Source: Acidobacteriota bacterium (lineage in GTDB: Bacteria > Acidobacteriota > Blastocatellia > Pyrinomonadales > Pyrinomonadaceae). Taken from it: DNA of 57,903 nt. The translations under genes were made by a program, and so were the position numbers. Under the pieces are notes generated by a model. The model made no database searches. It saw only the letters and a list, made by a program, of their open reading frames with translations, and was not told the DNA's origin. Below, in pieces: positions 1-7,576 of the stretch (within the stretch, counting starts at the first letter, position 1; each line of letters opens with the position of its first letter). The stretch covers positions 1 to 57,903 of the forward strand of contig JAFAZX010000084.1 of NCBI GenBank assembly GCA_019239425.1. The letters are read 5' to 3'.

Positions 1-570
1 GTCTGGGACGTGGGGCAGGCGATTGAATGGGTGCGCGCGCTCTCCGAGTTCAAGCCGCTCTGGATCGAGGAGCCGACGAACCCCGACGACGTGCTCGGGC
101 ACGCCCGGATCGCGCGCGCCGTCGCGCCCGTCCGCGTCGCCACGGGCGAGCACTGCCACAACCGCGTCATGTTCAAGCAGCTCCTGCAGGCCGAAGCCAT
201 CGGCTTCTGCCAGATAGACAGTTGCCGCCTGGGCGGCGTCAACGAGGTCTTGGCGGTCTTGCTCATGGCCGCGAAGTTCGGCGTGCCCGTCTGCCCGCAC
301 GCGGGCGGCGTCGGCCTGTGCGAGTACGTGCAGCACCTCTCCGTCTTCGACTACGTCGCCGTCAGCGGCTCAACCGAAGAGCGCCGGGTCGAGTTCGTAG
401 ACCACCTGCACGAACATTTCATCAACCCGGTTCGCGTCCGGCGCGGCCATTACGCGGTGCCCGACGCGGCCGGCTACGGCATCGAGATGAAACCCGAATC
501 GCTCCGGCATTACGAGTTCCCCGCGGGCAAGGCCTGGGCGGGCCGGGGCGGCGGGAGGAGCAGGCAATGA
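1..570 (+). CDS. L-fuconate dehydratase, C-terminal part (5' end outside window)
   Basis: Enolase-superfamily acid-sugar dehydratase, read in frame from base 1; the N-terminal capping domain lies before the window. The family converts L-fuconate to 2-keto-3-deoxy-L-fuconate in the cytoplasm. Visible barrel motifs are WIEEPT (Mg ligand Glu), ATGEHC (Mg ligand Glu), QIDSCRLGG and the catalytic-His motif VCPHAGGVGLCEYVQH. This last stretch, with FDYVAVSG and MKPESL further on, is close to characterised fuconate dehydratases rather than to generic mandelate racemases. The stop overlaps the next start (ATGA), so the two are translationally coupled. A downstream FAH-type hydrolase and a GH95 fucosidase support the fucose assignment. 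Orthologous activity on another 6-deoxy acid sugar (for example rhamnonate) is less likely but possible. Confidence 0.9.
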   Translation, partial: VWDVGQAIEWVRALSEFKPLWIEEPTNPDDVLGHARIARAVAPVRVATGEHCHNRVMFKQLLQAEAIGFCQIDSCRLGGVNEVLAVLLMAAKFGVPVCPHAGGVGLCEYVQHLSVFDYVAVSGSTEERRVEFVDHLHEHFINPVRVRRGHYAVPDAAGYGIEMKPESLRHYEFPAGKAWAGRGGGRSRQ

Positions 571-1721
571 GTAAAGAGTTAAAGGTCGCGCTCGTCACAG
601 GCCCCGCCTACGACCCGCTCTACGAGCGCCTGCGAGGGTTCACGGAGGCGACCGGGGTTAGAGTCTCGGCGGCTTTCGGCGGCGACCACCCGTCGCTCAA
701 CCGGCACCTCGCCTCGCTCGGAGAGGTGCCTTACGACCTCGTCTCGACGCACACGAAGTACGCGCCCTCGCAACTCGACTTCCTCGCGCCGCTCGAAGGG
801 CTGCTCGGCGCGGACGAGCTCGAAGACTTCGTGCCGCTCATCCTCGAACTGGCGTCGGTCGGCGGCTCGCTCTACGGCGTGCCGCGCAACATCGACGTGC
901 GCCTGCTACACTACCGCGCCGACCTGATCAGTCGCCCGCCCGCGACGTGGGACGAGTTGCTCGAAGAGGCGAGGCGGCAGAGCGCGCCGGACGAACGTTT
1001 CGGTTTTGTCTTCCCCGGGCGCGAGTCGGGGCTGTTCGGCACCTTCTACGAGCTGGCCGAGATGGCCGGCGCGCGCCTCTTCCCCGAAGGCCTCGTGCCC
1101 GACATCGAGAACGAGGGCGGGCGTTGGGCGCTCGGTCTGCTGCGGACGCTGTACGAGGAAGGCATCGTGCCGCGGGAGCTTCCCGCGTGGCATTACGAGG
1201 AGGTGCACGAGTGCTTCCGCAAGGGGGCCGCGGCGATGGTCGGCGACTGGCCGGGTTATTATGCCCTCTACCGCGACGAGAAAATCTCGGCCGTCCACGA
1301 CCGCCTCGGTTTGAGCCCGTACCCGAAAGGGCCTGCGGGCAAGTCGCTCGCCTACGGCGGCGGCCACACGTTCGCGCTGACGAAGCGCGGGGTTGAAGAG
1401 CCCGAAGCGCTCAAGCTTCTGTTATACCTGACCGCGCCCGAGCAGCAGCTCTTCGAGGCGCGCTGCGGGTGCGTGCCCGTGCGGCGCTCCGTGATGCGGC
1501 AGGTGCAGTCCGAGTCCGACGAGCAGAACCGCGCGCGGCTCTCGATGCTCGAAGAGGTCATCGCCGAGCACATCCTCGTCCCGCCGAAGTTCGCCAGTTA
1601 CCCGCAGGTCGAGGACGTGCTCTGGCACGCGGTGCAGCGCGCGGTCGTGGGCGAACTTCCAATCGAAGCGGCGCTCGCGCACATGACCGAGCAGATCAGC
1701 CACATCGTCCGCGGAGACTAA
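567..1721 (+). CDS. Family 1 extracellular solute-binding protein, no signal peptide
   Basis: 384-residue protein of the SBP_bac_1 type (sugar-binding component of MalE-like ABC importers). The start ATG overlaps the previous stop and has GGGAGGAG just upstream, so it is well supported. The protein begins MSKELKVALVTGPAYD, that is, directly with the first beta strand of the mature fold. There is no hydrophobic signal peptide or lipobox, and no usable upstream start that would add one. The usual partner permeases (MalF/MalG type) are absent from the window; the importer downstream is of the Rbs type with its own lipoprotein. It may be a cytoplasmic sugar-binding sensor, a chaperone for a sugar acid, or a decayed transporter component. 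The family is clear; the role is not. Confidence 0.8.
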   Translation: MSKELKVALVTGPAYDPLYERLRGFTEATGVRVSAAFGGDHPSLNRHLASLGEVPYDLVSTHTKYAPSQLDFLAPLEGLLGADELEDFVPLILELASVGGSLYGVPRNIDVRLLHYRADLISRPPATWDELLEEARRQSAPDERFGFVFPGRESGLFGTFYELAEMAGARLFPEGLVPDIENEGGRWALGLLRTLYEEGIVPRELPAWHYEEVHECFRKGAAAMVGDWPGYYALYRDEKISAVHDRLGLSPYPKGPAGKSLAYGGGHTFALTKRGVEEPEALKLLLYLTAPEQQLFEARCGCVPVRRSVMRQVQSESDEQNRARLSMLEEVIAEHILVPPKFASYPQVEDVLWHAVQRAVVGELPIEAALAHMTEQISHIVRGD

Positions 1722-1743
1722 GGGGCTTGAAGACGGAAATGGA

Positions 1744-1810
1744 TTTCACCACAGAGACACAGCTTTGCTTTTAGCTGTGCCCAAGCTGTGTCTCTGTGTC
1801 TCTGTGGTTA
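1744..1810. repeat. Intergenic inverted repeat, family A (CACAGAGA type), copy 1
   Basis: The left arm ACCACAGAGACACAGCTT pairs with a right arm carrying the same sequence in reverse complement plus one extra 8-nt CACAGAGA unit. It lies 22 nt after one stop codon and 21 nt before the next start. Copies 2 and 3 of the same stem sequence are at 12418-12494 and 48753-48838. Confidence 0.85.
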
Positions 1811-1831
1811 ATAGTTTTCAATAAGAGACTC

Positions 1832-2824
1832 ATGGCGGCGGAGACAAAGGGCAAGACCTTCCTCCTGACGGGCGCGCACGGCTTCATCGGCGCGTGGGTG
1901 ACGAAGCGCCTGCTCGACGCGGGCGCGCGCGTCGTCGTCTTCGACCTCGACGCAGACCCGCGCCGCCTGCGCCTCATCATGGACGAGGCGGAGGTCGCGC
2001 GCACAAAGGTCGTCGCCGGCGACGTCACAGACCCGAAAGCCCTCCCCCCCGTCTTCGAGGAGTTCGGGGTCGAGCACGTCATACACCTCGCCGGCCTGCA
2101 GGTGCCGACCTGCCGCGCCGACCCGCGCCTCGGTGCGATGGTCAACGTCGTCGGCACCATCAACGTCTTCGAGGCGGCGAGACTTTCGGGCGGCCGTGTT
2201 AAAAGAATAGTCTACGCCAGCTCGGCCGCCGTCTACGGGAGCGGCGAAGACTCGAGGGCCGTCAGCGAGCGCGACGAGCCGCAGCCTTCCACGCACTACG
2301 GCGTCTTCAAGCGCGCGAACGAGGGCGGCGCGCGCGTCTATTATCTCGAACAGGGCGTTTCGAGCGTGGGCCTGCGGCCCCTGACGGTCTACGGCGTCGG
2401 GCGCGACTTCGGCATCACCTCCGACCCGACGAAGGCGATGAAGGCGGCCGTGCTCGGCCGCCCCTTTCACATACGCTTCGGCGGGCGCACTGACTTTCAG
2501 TACGTCGCCGACACGGCCGACACCTTCATCCGCGCGGCCGTCTCGGGGCTGGAGGGCGCGCACGTCTTCAACCTCCACGGCGAGACGGTGGCGGTGTCCG
2601 ACGTGGTCTTGGAGATCGAGCGCGCGCGCCCCGACGCGCGCGGCCTCGTCACCTTCGAAGACGCGCCGCTCGCCATCCCTTCGGAGTTCGACGACGCGGC
2701 CATCCGTCAAGCTTTGGGCCGACTCCCGTCCACGCCGCTCGCCGAGGGCGTGCGCGCGACGATGGAGCGCTTCACGCAGCTTCAAAGCGAAGGACGTTTG
2801 GATGCGAGCGACCTTGAACAGTAA
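1832..2824 (+). CDS. Extended SDR: NAD-dependent epimerase/dehydratase family
   Basis: 330-residue extended short-chain dehydrogenase. The N-terminal Rossmann motif is TGAHGFIGAWV, the Ser is in VYASSAAVYGSG, and the catalytic Tyr/Lys pair is HYGVFK; these are the hallmarks of UDP-glucose epimerase and uronate-dehydrogenase relatives. ATG 1832 (MAAETKGK) is preferred over a start 36 nt upstream that would be encoded by the inverted repeat. It sits inside the fucose operon. A plausible role is oxidation of L-fucose at C1, or of a later keto-acid intermediate, because neither of those pathway dehydrogenases is otherwise visible here. Sugar epimerisation is equally possible. Family assignment is firm; substrate is inference. 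Confidence 0.8.
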   Translation: MAAETKGKTFLLTGAHGFIGAWVTKRLLDAGARVVVFDLDADPRRLRLIMDEAEVARTKVVAGDVTDPKALPPVFEEFGVEHVIHLAGLQVPTCRADPRLGAMVNVVGTINVFEAARLSGGRVKRIVYASSAAVYGSGEDSRAVSERDEPQPSTHYGVFKRANEGGARVYYLEQGVSSVGLRPLTVYGVGRDFGITSDPTKAMKAAVLGRPFHIRFGGRTDFQYVADTADTFIRAAVSGLEGAHVFNLHGETVAVSDVVLEIERARPDARGLVTFEDAPLAIPSEFDDAAIRQALGRLPSTPLAEGVRATMERFTQLQSEGRLDASDLEQ

Positions 2825-2915
2825 GGTCAGAACCGCCCGCGGTAGCGGGTGGCCCTTTGTGAGACGGAGCCATCGGTTAACAGAGGGCCACCCGCTACCG
2901 CGGGCGGTTCTGACC
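2825..2915. repeat. Intergenic inverted repeat, family D, 32-bp perfect stem
   Basis: The left arm is at 2825-2856 and the right arm at 2884-2915; they are exact reverse complements with a 27-nt loop. The left arm starts at the base after the SDR stop codon. A GGAGGAG ribosome binding site and ATG follow the right arm within 17 nt. A 12-nt fragment of the arm (GGTCAGAACCGC) recurs at 9979-9990. Confidence 0.92.
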
Positions 2916-2932
2916 GCTATTTCGGAGGAGAC

Positions 2933-3877
2933 ATGAAGAGATTCTTCACCGCGCTGTTGTTGGCGGCCGTCGTCTTCGCGCCGGCGTGTAACCGCGGGGG
3001 CGGCAAGCGCGTCATCGCGGTCATCCCGAAGGGCGTGTCGCACTTCTTCTGGCAGAGCGTCCACGCGGGGGCGGAGGCCGCGGGCAAGGAGACGGGCGTC
3101 GAGATCGTGTGGAAGGGGCCGGCGCAGGAGACCGACTACGCGGGGCAGACCAACATCGTCGAGGACGCCATCAACCGCCGCGTGGACGGCATCGTGCTGG
3201 CCCCCACGCACAAGGACGCGCTCGTGCCCGTCGTCGAGCGCGCCGCGCGCGAGCACATCCCCGTCACCATCTTCGACTCGGGGCTAGGCACGGAGAACTA
3301 CGTCTCCTACGTCGCCACCGACAACCGGCAGGGCGGCGTCAACGCGGCCGAGCGGATGGCCGCGCGCCTGAACGGCAAAGGGCGCGTCGCCGTGCTCGGC
3401 GTCAAGGCCGGCTCGGTCTCGACCGACCAGCGCGAGGAGGGCTTTCAGGAGACCATCAAGTCGAAGTACCCCGGCATCGAGATCGTGGCCTTCCAGTACG
3501 GCGAGAGTGATCGCGCCCGCTCGCTCGACCGCGCGGCCGACATCCTGACGGCGCACCCGGAACTCGACGGCTTCTTCGCCTCGAACGAGTCTTCCACGGT
3601 CGGCGTCGTGCAGGCGCTCAAGCAGAAGGGCTTAGCGGGTAAGGTCGTCCTCGTCGGCTTCGACTCCAGCCCGAACTTGATCGAAGACCTCAGGGCCGGC
3701 GCCATCGACTCGCTCGTCCTCCAGAACCCGTACAAGATGGGCTACGAGGCGGTCAAATCTCTGGTCGCCAAGCTCGACGGCCAGACCCCGCCGCGCGTCG
3801 TGGACACGGGCGTCAAGCTCCTGACCAAAGAGAACCTCGACACGCCCGAGATGCAGCAGTTGCTGAAAGCGCCTTAA
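2933..3877 (+). CDS. Sugar ABC transporter substrate-binding lipoprotein (RbsB-like)
   Basis: 314-residue periplasmic binding protein of the Peripla_BP_4 (ribose/galactose) class. ATG 2933 follows GGAGGAG by a few bases and opens a lipoprotein signal, MKRFFTALLLAAVVFAPAC, with the lipobox Cys at residue 19, so it should be anchored to the membrane. The mature part has the alternating two-lobe pattern: VIAVIPKGVSHFFWQ, NIVEDAINRRVDGIVLAP, TDNRQGGVNAAERMA, GFFASNESSTVGVVQAL and VGFDSSPNLIEDLRAG. It is followed by the matching dual ATPase and permease, giving a complete Rbs-type importer. Context suggests L-fucose or a fucosylated sugar as substrate; this is inferred from neighbours. Confidence 0.9.
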   Translation: MKRFFTALLLAAVVFAPACNRGGGKRVIAVIPKGVSHFFWQSVHAGAEAAGKETGVEIVWKGPAQETDYAGQTNIVEDAINRRVDGIVLAPTHKDALVPVVERAAREHIPVTIFDSGLGTENYVSYVATDNRQGGVNAAERMAARLNGKGRVAVLGVKAGSVSTDQREEGFQETIKSKYPGIEIVAFQYGESDRARSLDRAADILTAHPELDGFFASNESSTVGVVQALKQKGLAGKVVLVGFDSSPNLIEDLRAGAIDSLVLQNPYKMGYEAVKSLVAKLDGQTPPRVVDTGVKLLTKENLDTPEMQQLLKAP

Positions 3878-3880
3878 TGC

Positions 3881-4001
3881 AGTAGTCAGTAGGCAGATGG
3901 CAGTAGGCAGTTAAAATCGCCACTGTCGAAACGCTCGCTTTAATCTTTCAACGTCCTTAACGCGGAGCGTGCTGCCTACTGCCATCTGCCTACTGACTAC
4001 T
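3881..4001. repeat. Intergenic inverted repeat, family B (CTGCCTACTGCC type), copy 1
   Basis: The arms are at 3881-3910 and 3972-4001, an exact 30-bp match separated by 61 nt. The repeat lies 3 nt after the upstream stop and ends 5 nt before the next ATG, so it covers the place where a Shine-Dalgarno would be. The interior (about 3915-3970) aligns with the interior of the copy at 50507-50625, which shows a full-length element and not just simple-sequence arms. Confidence 0.92.
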
Positions 4002-4006
4002 TCTTT

Positions 4007-5524
4007 ATGCCCCCTGCGCTGGAGATGCGCGGCATCACGAAGAGCTTCGCGGGCAACAGCGTGCTCGCGGGCGTCTCCTTGCGCGCGGCGGCGGGCGAGG
4101 TGCACGCGCTCGTCGGCGAGAACGGGGCGGGGAAGTCCACCCTGATGAAGGTGCTCGCGGGCGTGCACCGGCCCGAAGGGGGCGAGATTCTGATCGAGGG
4201 GCGGCCGGTTCACTTCACGAGCCCGGCCGACGCGCTCGCGCATGGCGTCGCGATGATCTACCAGGAGCTTTCGCTGGCGCCGCACCTGACCGTGGCCGAG
4301 AACATCTTCCTCGGGCGCGAGCCGCTCAGGTTCAGGCCGCTCGGCGTCGTCGCGAAGAGGGAACTGAACGAGCGCGCCGGGCGACTGCTTGAAGACTACG
4401 GCTTTCGAATCGACCCGCGGGCCGTCGTCGGTCGTCTGAGCGCGGCGGCACGCCAGCTCGTCGAGATCGCGCGCGCGACCGCCGAGGCGCGGCGCGTGGT
4501 CGTGATGGACGAGCCGACCTCTTCGCTCACGGCGCACGAGGCGGAAGACCTCTTCCGCCTGATACGCGACCTCAAAGGGCGCGGCCTCGCCGTCGTCTAC
4601 ATCTCGCACCGCCTGGAAGAGCTGGGCGAGGTCGCCGACCGCCTGACCGTGCTGCGCGACGGGCGCGAGGTCTACGAAGGCGCGTGGGGCGAGCTCTCGC
4701 AGGGAGAGATTATCCGCCACATGGCCGGGCGCGAGCTGAAGGATATTTTCCCCCCGCGCGCGGCGCAGAGGGGCGCGGCCTTGCTGCGCGTCGAGGGCCT
4801 GACGCGCAAGGGCAAGTTCGAAGACGTCACCTTCGAGGCGCGCGCGGGCGAGGTCGTCGGCCTCGCGGGACTCGCGGGCGCGGGCCGGACGGAACTGGTC
4901 GAAGCCGTCTTCGGCGCGCAGCCGTTTGACGGCGGCGCAGTCTACCTGAACGGCGCGAAGTTCAACGCGCCCGACCCGGCGCGCGCGGTGGGGCGCGGAC
5001 TCGGGCTTTTGACGGAAGACCGCAAGCGCACGGGACTCTGCCCCGACCAGACGCTCGCGCGCAACCTGACGCTCGCCAACGTCGGCGCGCTCGTCAAGAG
5101 ATGGGTGCTCAGCCGAGGCCGAGAGCGCGAGGCCGCGCGCGAGTACGTCGAGCGTCTGCGCGTGCGCCCGCCCGACCCCGAAAGGGTCGCGGGCCGTCTG
5201 AGCGGCGGCAACCAGCAGAAGGTTCTGCTCGGGCGCTGGCTCTTCGCGGGCTCGCGCGTCTTCCTTTTGGACGAGCCGACGCGCGGCGTGGACGTGGCCG
5301 CGCGCGCGGAGATATACCGCGCCGTCAACCGGCTCGCCGAAGGCGGCGTGGCCGTCGTCATGGTCTCTTCCGACCTGCCGGAGCTTCTGGGGATGGCCGA
5401 CCGCATCCTCGTCATGCGCCGCGGCCGCCTCGTCGCAGAGCTGGACGCGAAGCGCACGACGCAGGAAGAGGTGTTGACGTACGCGACGCTTGAAGAGGAG
5501 TTTGAAATTAGGAATGATGAATGA
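4007..5524 (+). CDS. Sugar ABC transporter ATP-binding protein (RbsA/MglA class)
   Basis: 505 residues with two fused ABC domains, the normal architecture for CUT2 monosaccharide importers. Domain 1 has Walker A GENGAGKST (residues 37-45), a divergent signature LSAAARQLVEIARA and Walker B VVMDEPTSS. Domain 2 has the degenerate P-loop GLAGAGRTELV, a canonical signature LSGGNQQKVLLGRWL and Walker B VFLLDEPTRGVD. One consensus and one degenerate site is typical of RbsA/MglA. It works on the inner face of the membrane with the permease that follows. The last codons AAT GAT GAA TGA lie within the family C inverted repeat, so the C-terminal NDE and the stop appear to be donated by the repeat. No good Shine-Dalgarno precedes ATG 4007. 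Confidence 0.93.
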   Translation: MPPALEMRGITKSFAGNSVLAGVSLRAAAGEVHALVGENGAGKSTLMKVLAGVHRPEGGEILIEGRPVHFTSPADALAHGVAMIYQELSLAPHLTVAENIFLGREPLRFRPLGVVAKRELNERAGRLLEDYGFRIDPRAVVGRLSAAARQLVEIARATAEARRVVVMDEPTSSLTAHEAEDLFRLIRDLKGRGLAVVYISHRLEELGEVADRLTVLRDGREVYEGAWGELSQGEIIRHMAGRELKDIFPPRAAQRGAALLRVEGLTRKGKFEDVTFEARAGEVVGLAGLAGAGRTELVEAVFGAQPFDGGAVYLNGAKFNAPDPARAVGRGLGLLTEDRKRTGLCPDQTLARNLTLANVGALVKRWVLSRGREREAAREYVERLRVRPPDPERVAGRLSGGNQQKVLLGRWLFAGSRVFLLDEPTRGVDVAARAEIYRAVNRLAEGGVAVVMVSSDLPELLGMADRILVMRRGRLVAELDAKRTTQEEVLTYATLEEEFEIRNDE

Positions 5525-5597
5525 TGAGTGATGAATGATGAATCTCCCGACCCGGCGATATTCATCACTCATCATTCATCATTCATCATTCATCATT
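5513..5597. repeat. Intergenic inverted repeat, family C (GATGAAT type), copy 1
   Basis: The left arm (5513-5536) is an exact reverse complement of 5560-5583 (24 bp); extra ATGATGAAT-type units extend the left side to 5543 and the right side to about 5597. The stop codon of the ATPase gene is inside the left arm (5522-5524). The permease ATG follows the right arm after about 5 nt without a recognisable Shine-Dalgarno. Confidence 0.9.
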
Positions 5598-5602
5598 CGC
5601 TT

Positions 5603-6544
5603 ATGTCCGATTGGCTGAAACGATTCCTACCCTTCGCGAGCCTCGTCGTGCTGTGCGTCCTGATAGCGGCCGCCGAGCCGAAGTTCCTGTCGGCGGGGAA
5701 CCTCGCGGGCGTGGCGCGGCAGACGGCTGTCATCACGATCATCGCGATGGGCATGACCGTCGTCATGATCTCGGGCGGCATAGACCTCTCGGTCGGCTCC
5801 GAGATGGCTCTGGCGGGCGTGGCGGGCGCGCTCTTGATGGCGGCGGGCGCGCCGCCCTGGGTGGGGGTGTTGGGGGCTCTGGCGGCGGGCGCGGCGTGCG
5901 GCCTGGCGAACGGGGCGGCGGTGGCCGCGCTGCGCATCCCGCCGTTCATCGTGACGCTGGGCGCGATGGGCATCTACCGCGGCGTCGCACTGCTCGCCAC
6001 GGACGGGAAGGCCGTGGTCGGGCTCCCGCAGAGTTTCGGCTGGCTGGCCGAGGGCGAGGTGCTCGGGTTCGTGCCCGTGCCTCTGGTCTTCGTCGTGTTG
6101 GTGGCGCTGCTGACGCACTTCCTACTCTCGGGCACGCGCGCCGGGCGCTACTGCTACGCGGTGGGAAGCAACGTCGAGGCGGCGCGCTACGCGGGCGTGC
6201 GCGTGTCGCGCTATCAAATCATGTTCTACGTCTTCCTCGGCGCGCTCGCGGGGCTGGCCGGGGCGATAGAGTCCGCGCGCCTGGTGACGGGGCAGCCGAC
6301 CGCGGGCGAGGGCTACGAGCTGCGCGTCATCGCGGCCGTCGTCATCGGCGGGGGGAGTCTGAGCGGCGGGCAGGGGAGCGTCCTGGGGACGGTCGTCGGG
6401 GCGCTCATCATGGGCGTGCTCTCGAACGGCGCGAACCTGCTCGGCATCTCCTCTTTCACGCAGCAGATCGTCATCGGCGCGGTCATCGTGCTCGCCGTCA
6501 CGTTCGACGAGTTCCAGCGCAGGCGGCTTGAGACGTTGAGTTAA
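5603..6544 (+). CDS. Sugar ABC transporter permease (RbsC-like)
   Basis: 313-residue polytopic BPD_transp_2 permease. ATG 5603 (MSDWLKRFLPF) is chosen because upstream codons in this frame are made of the repeat. About nine to ten hydrophobic segments are visible from LPFASLVVLCVLIA to the C-terminal IVIGAVIVLAVTF. Diagnostic family motifs include GMTVVMISGGIDLSVG near the N-terminus, RIPPFIVTLGAMGIYRG, the cytoplasmic-loop segment GRYCYAVGSNVEAARYAGV, and AVVIGGGSLSGGQGSVLGT. It forms the membrane pore for the binding lipoprotein and ATPase just upstream. The stop is 16 nt before the next gene; this is the only operon junction here that lacks a hairpin, apart from the overlapping ATGA. Confidence 0.93.
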   Translation: MSDWLKRFLPFASLVVLCVLIAAAEPKFLSAGNLAGVARQTAVITIIAMGMTVVMISGGIDLSVGSEMALAGVAGALLMAAGAPPWVGVLGALAAGAACGLANGAAVAALRIPPFIVTLGAMGIYRGVALLATDGKAVVGLPQSFGWLAEGEVLGFVPVPLVFVVLVALLTHFLLSGTRAGRYCYAVGSNVEAARYAGVRVSRYQIMFYVFLGALAGLAGAIESARLVTGQPTAGEGYELRVIAAVVIGGGSLSGGQGSVLGTVVGALIMGVLSNGANLLGISSFTQQIVIGAVIVLAVTFDEFQRRRLETLS

Positions 6545-6560
6545 CAGAAGGAAGGCTCTG

Positions 6561-7490
6561 ATGAAACTGGCGCAGTTCAGACTGAAGGGCACGCCGGAGC
6601 CTCGGCTCGGGGCGCTGTCGGGCGGGAAGCTCGTAGACGTGGCGGCGCTGGCGCGCGCCGCCGATGGCGTGGGGGCGGAGACGCCCGCGTGGCTGACAAC
6701 CGCCTGGCTCTACGACGTCGTCGAGCGCGGCGCTCAGGGCCTCGAAGCGGTACGCCTGTTGATTGGTGACGGCCGCCGGGGTTCGGCGTCCGCGGGCGAA
6801 GGATTCGATGTGCCCCTCGACGCGGTCGAGTTCCTGCCGCCGGTCTTTCCGGGGAAGATTCTCGCCATCGGGCGCAACTACGTAGACCACGCCATCGAGG
6901 GCGGCGAGACTCCGCCCGTCGCGCCGCTCATCTTCACGAAGCTTCCGAACTCGCTCAACGCGCACGGGCAGACGGTCGTCCTGCACGACATCAGCTCGCA
7001 GATCGATTACGAGGCGGAGTTGGCCGTCGTCATCGGCCGTCGCGCGCGGCGCGTGAGCGAGGAGGAGGCGCTCGCGCACGTCTTCGGCTACACCTTAATC
7101 AACGACGTGAGCGCGCGCGACCTGCAGTTCGGCGACGGCCAGTGGGTGCGCGGCAAGAGCCTCGACGGCTTCGCGCCGCTCGGCCCCTTCGTCACGACGC
7201 GCGACGAAGTGGGAGACGTGCAGTCGCTCCACATCGAGGGGCGTCTGAACGGCGAGGTGATGCAGTCTTCGAACACTTCGAAGATGATCTTCGGCGTCGC
7301 CCACCTCATCCACTACATCTCGCAGGCCATCACACTGGAGCCGGGCGACGTCATCGCCACCGGCACGCCCGAGGGCGTCGGCGTCTTCCGTCAGCCCCCG
7401 GTGCTTCTGAAAGACGGCGACGTGTTCGAGGTCGAGGTCGAGGGCCTGGGCACGCTCATTAATACCTTTGAGGCAGAAGCCCGACCGTAA
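6561..7490 (+). CDS. Fumarylacetoacetate hydrolase family; probable diketo-deoxy-fuconate hydrolase
   Basis: 309-residue FAH-fold enzyme. The N-terminal region resembles bacterial FAH small domains. The catalytic domain shows ILAIGRNYVDHA (103-111), metal ligands in DYEAELAVVIG (Glu151, Glu153), NDVSARDLQ (Asp182), KSLDGFAPLGPF and ATGTPEGVG. In the oxidative L-fucose route, a member of this family cleaves 2,4-diketo-3-deoxy-L-fuconate to pyruvate and L-lactate. Pairing with a fuconate dehydratase in one operon makes that role likely here. Other members act on 2-keto-3-deoxy acids or acylpyruvates. The final residues EAEARP and the stop codon are encoded inside the family E inverted repeat, so the natural C-terminus has been rewritten by it. 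Confidence 0.88.
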   Translation: MKLAQFRLKGTPEPRLGALSGGKLVDVAALARAADGVGAETPAWLTTAWLYDVVERGAQGLEAVRLLIGDGRRGSASAGEGFDVPLDAVEFLPPVFPGKILAIGRNYVDHAIEGGETPPVAPLIFTKLPNSLNAHGQTVVLHDISSQIDYEAELAVVIGRRARRVSEEEALAHVFGYTLINDVSARDLQFGDGQWVRGKSLDGFAPLGPFVTTRDEVGDVQSLHIEGRLNGEVMQSSNTSKMIFGVAHLIHYISQAITLEPGDVIATGTPEGVGVFRQPPVLLKDGDVFEVEVEGLGTLINTFEAEARP

Positions 7491-7564
7491 GGGAGGGCGT
7501 CCGTCCTCCTTGATGTTCTATGTCGGAAGACCTACGCCCTCCCTTACGGTCGGGCTTCTGCCTC
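7470..7564. repeat. Intergenic inverted repeat, family E, 31-bp perfect stem
   Basis: The arms at 7470-7500 and 7534-7564 are exact reverse complements with a 33-nt loop. The stop codon of the FAH gene (7488-7490) and its last six codons lie in the left arm. The GH95 start is 12 nt after the right arm. The stem sequence is unrelated to the other families. Confidence 0.92.
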
Positions 7565-7576
7565 GGGCTTTGTGAC

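Noticed and set aside
27..566. Upstream extension of the solute-binding protein, which would give 564 residues
   Set aside because: It is an Arg/Pro-rich shadow frame of the dehydratase gene; the ATG at 567 has a good binding site and begins the fold.
1832..2824. Naming the SDR as L-fucose dehydrogenase
   Set aside because: Only the extended SDR family is visible; substrate-determining residues cannot be read and sugar epimerase is equally compatible.
1808..3256. Long minus-strand open frames opposite plus-strand genes here and elsewhere (e.g. 7781-9724, 41527-44013)
   Set aside because: Composition is typical of high-G+C antisense frames (Arg, Val, Asp-rich, no domain), while the other strand holds clear families.
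5513..5597. Short tandem GATGAAT units as a CRISPR array
   Set aside because: Units are contiguous without spacers and form one inverted repeat; no cas genes are present.
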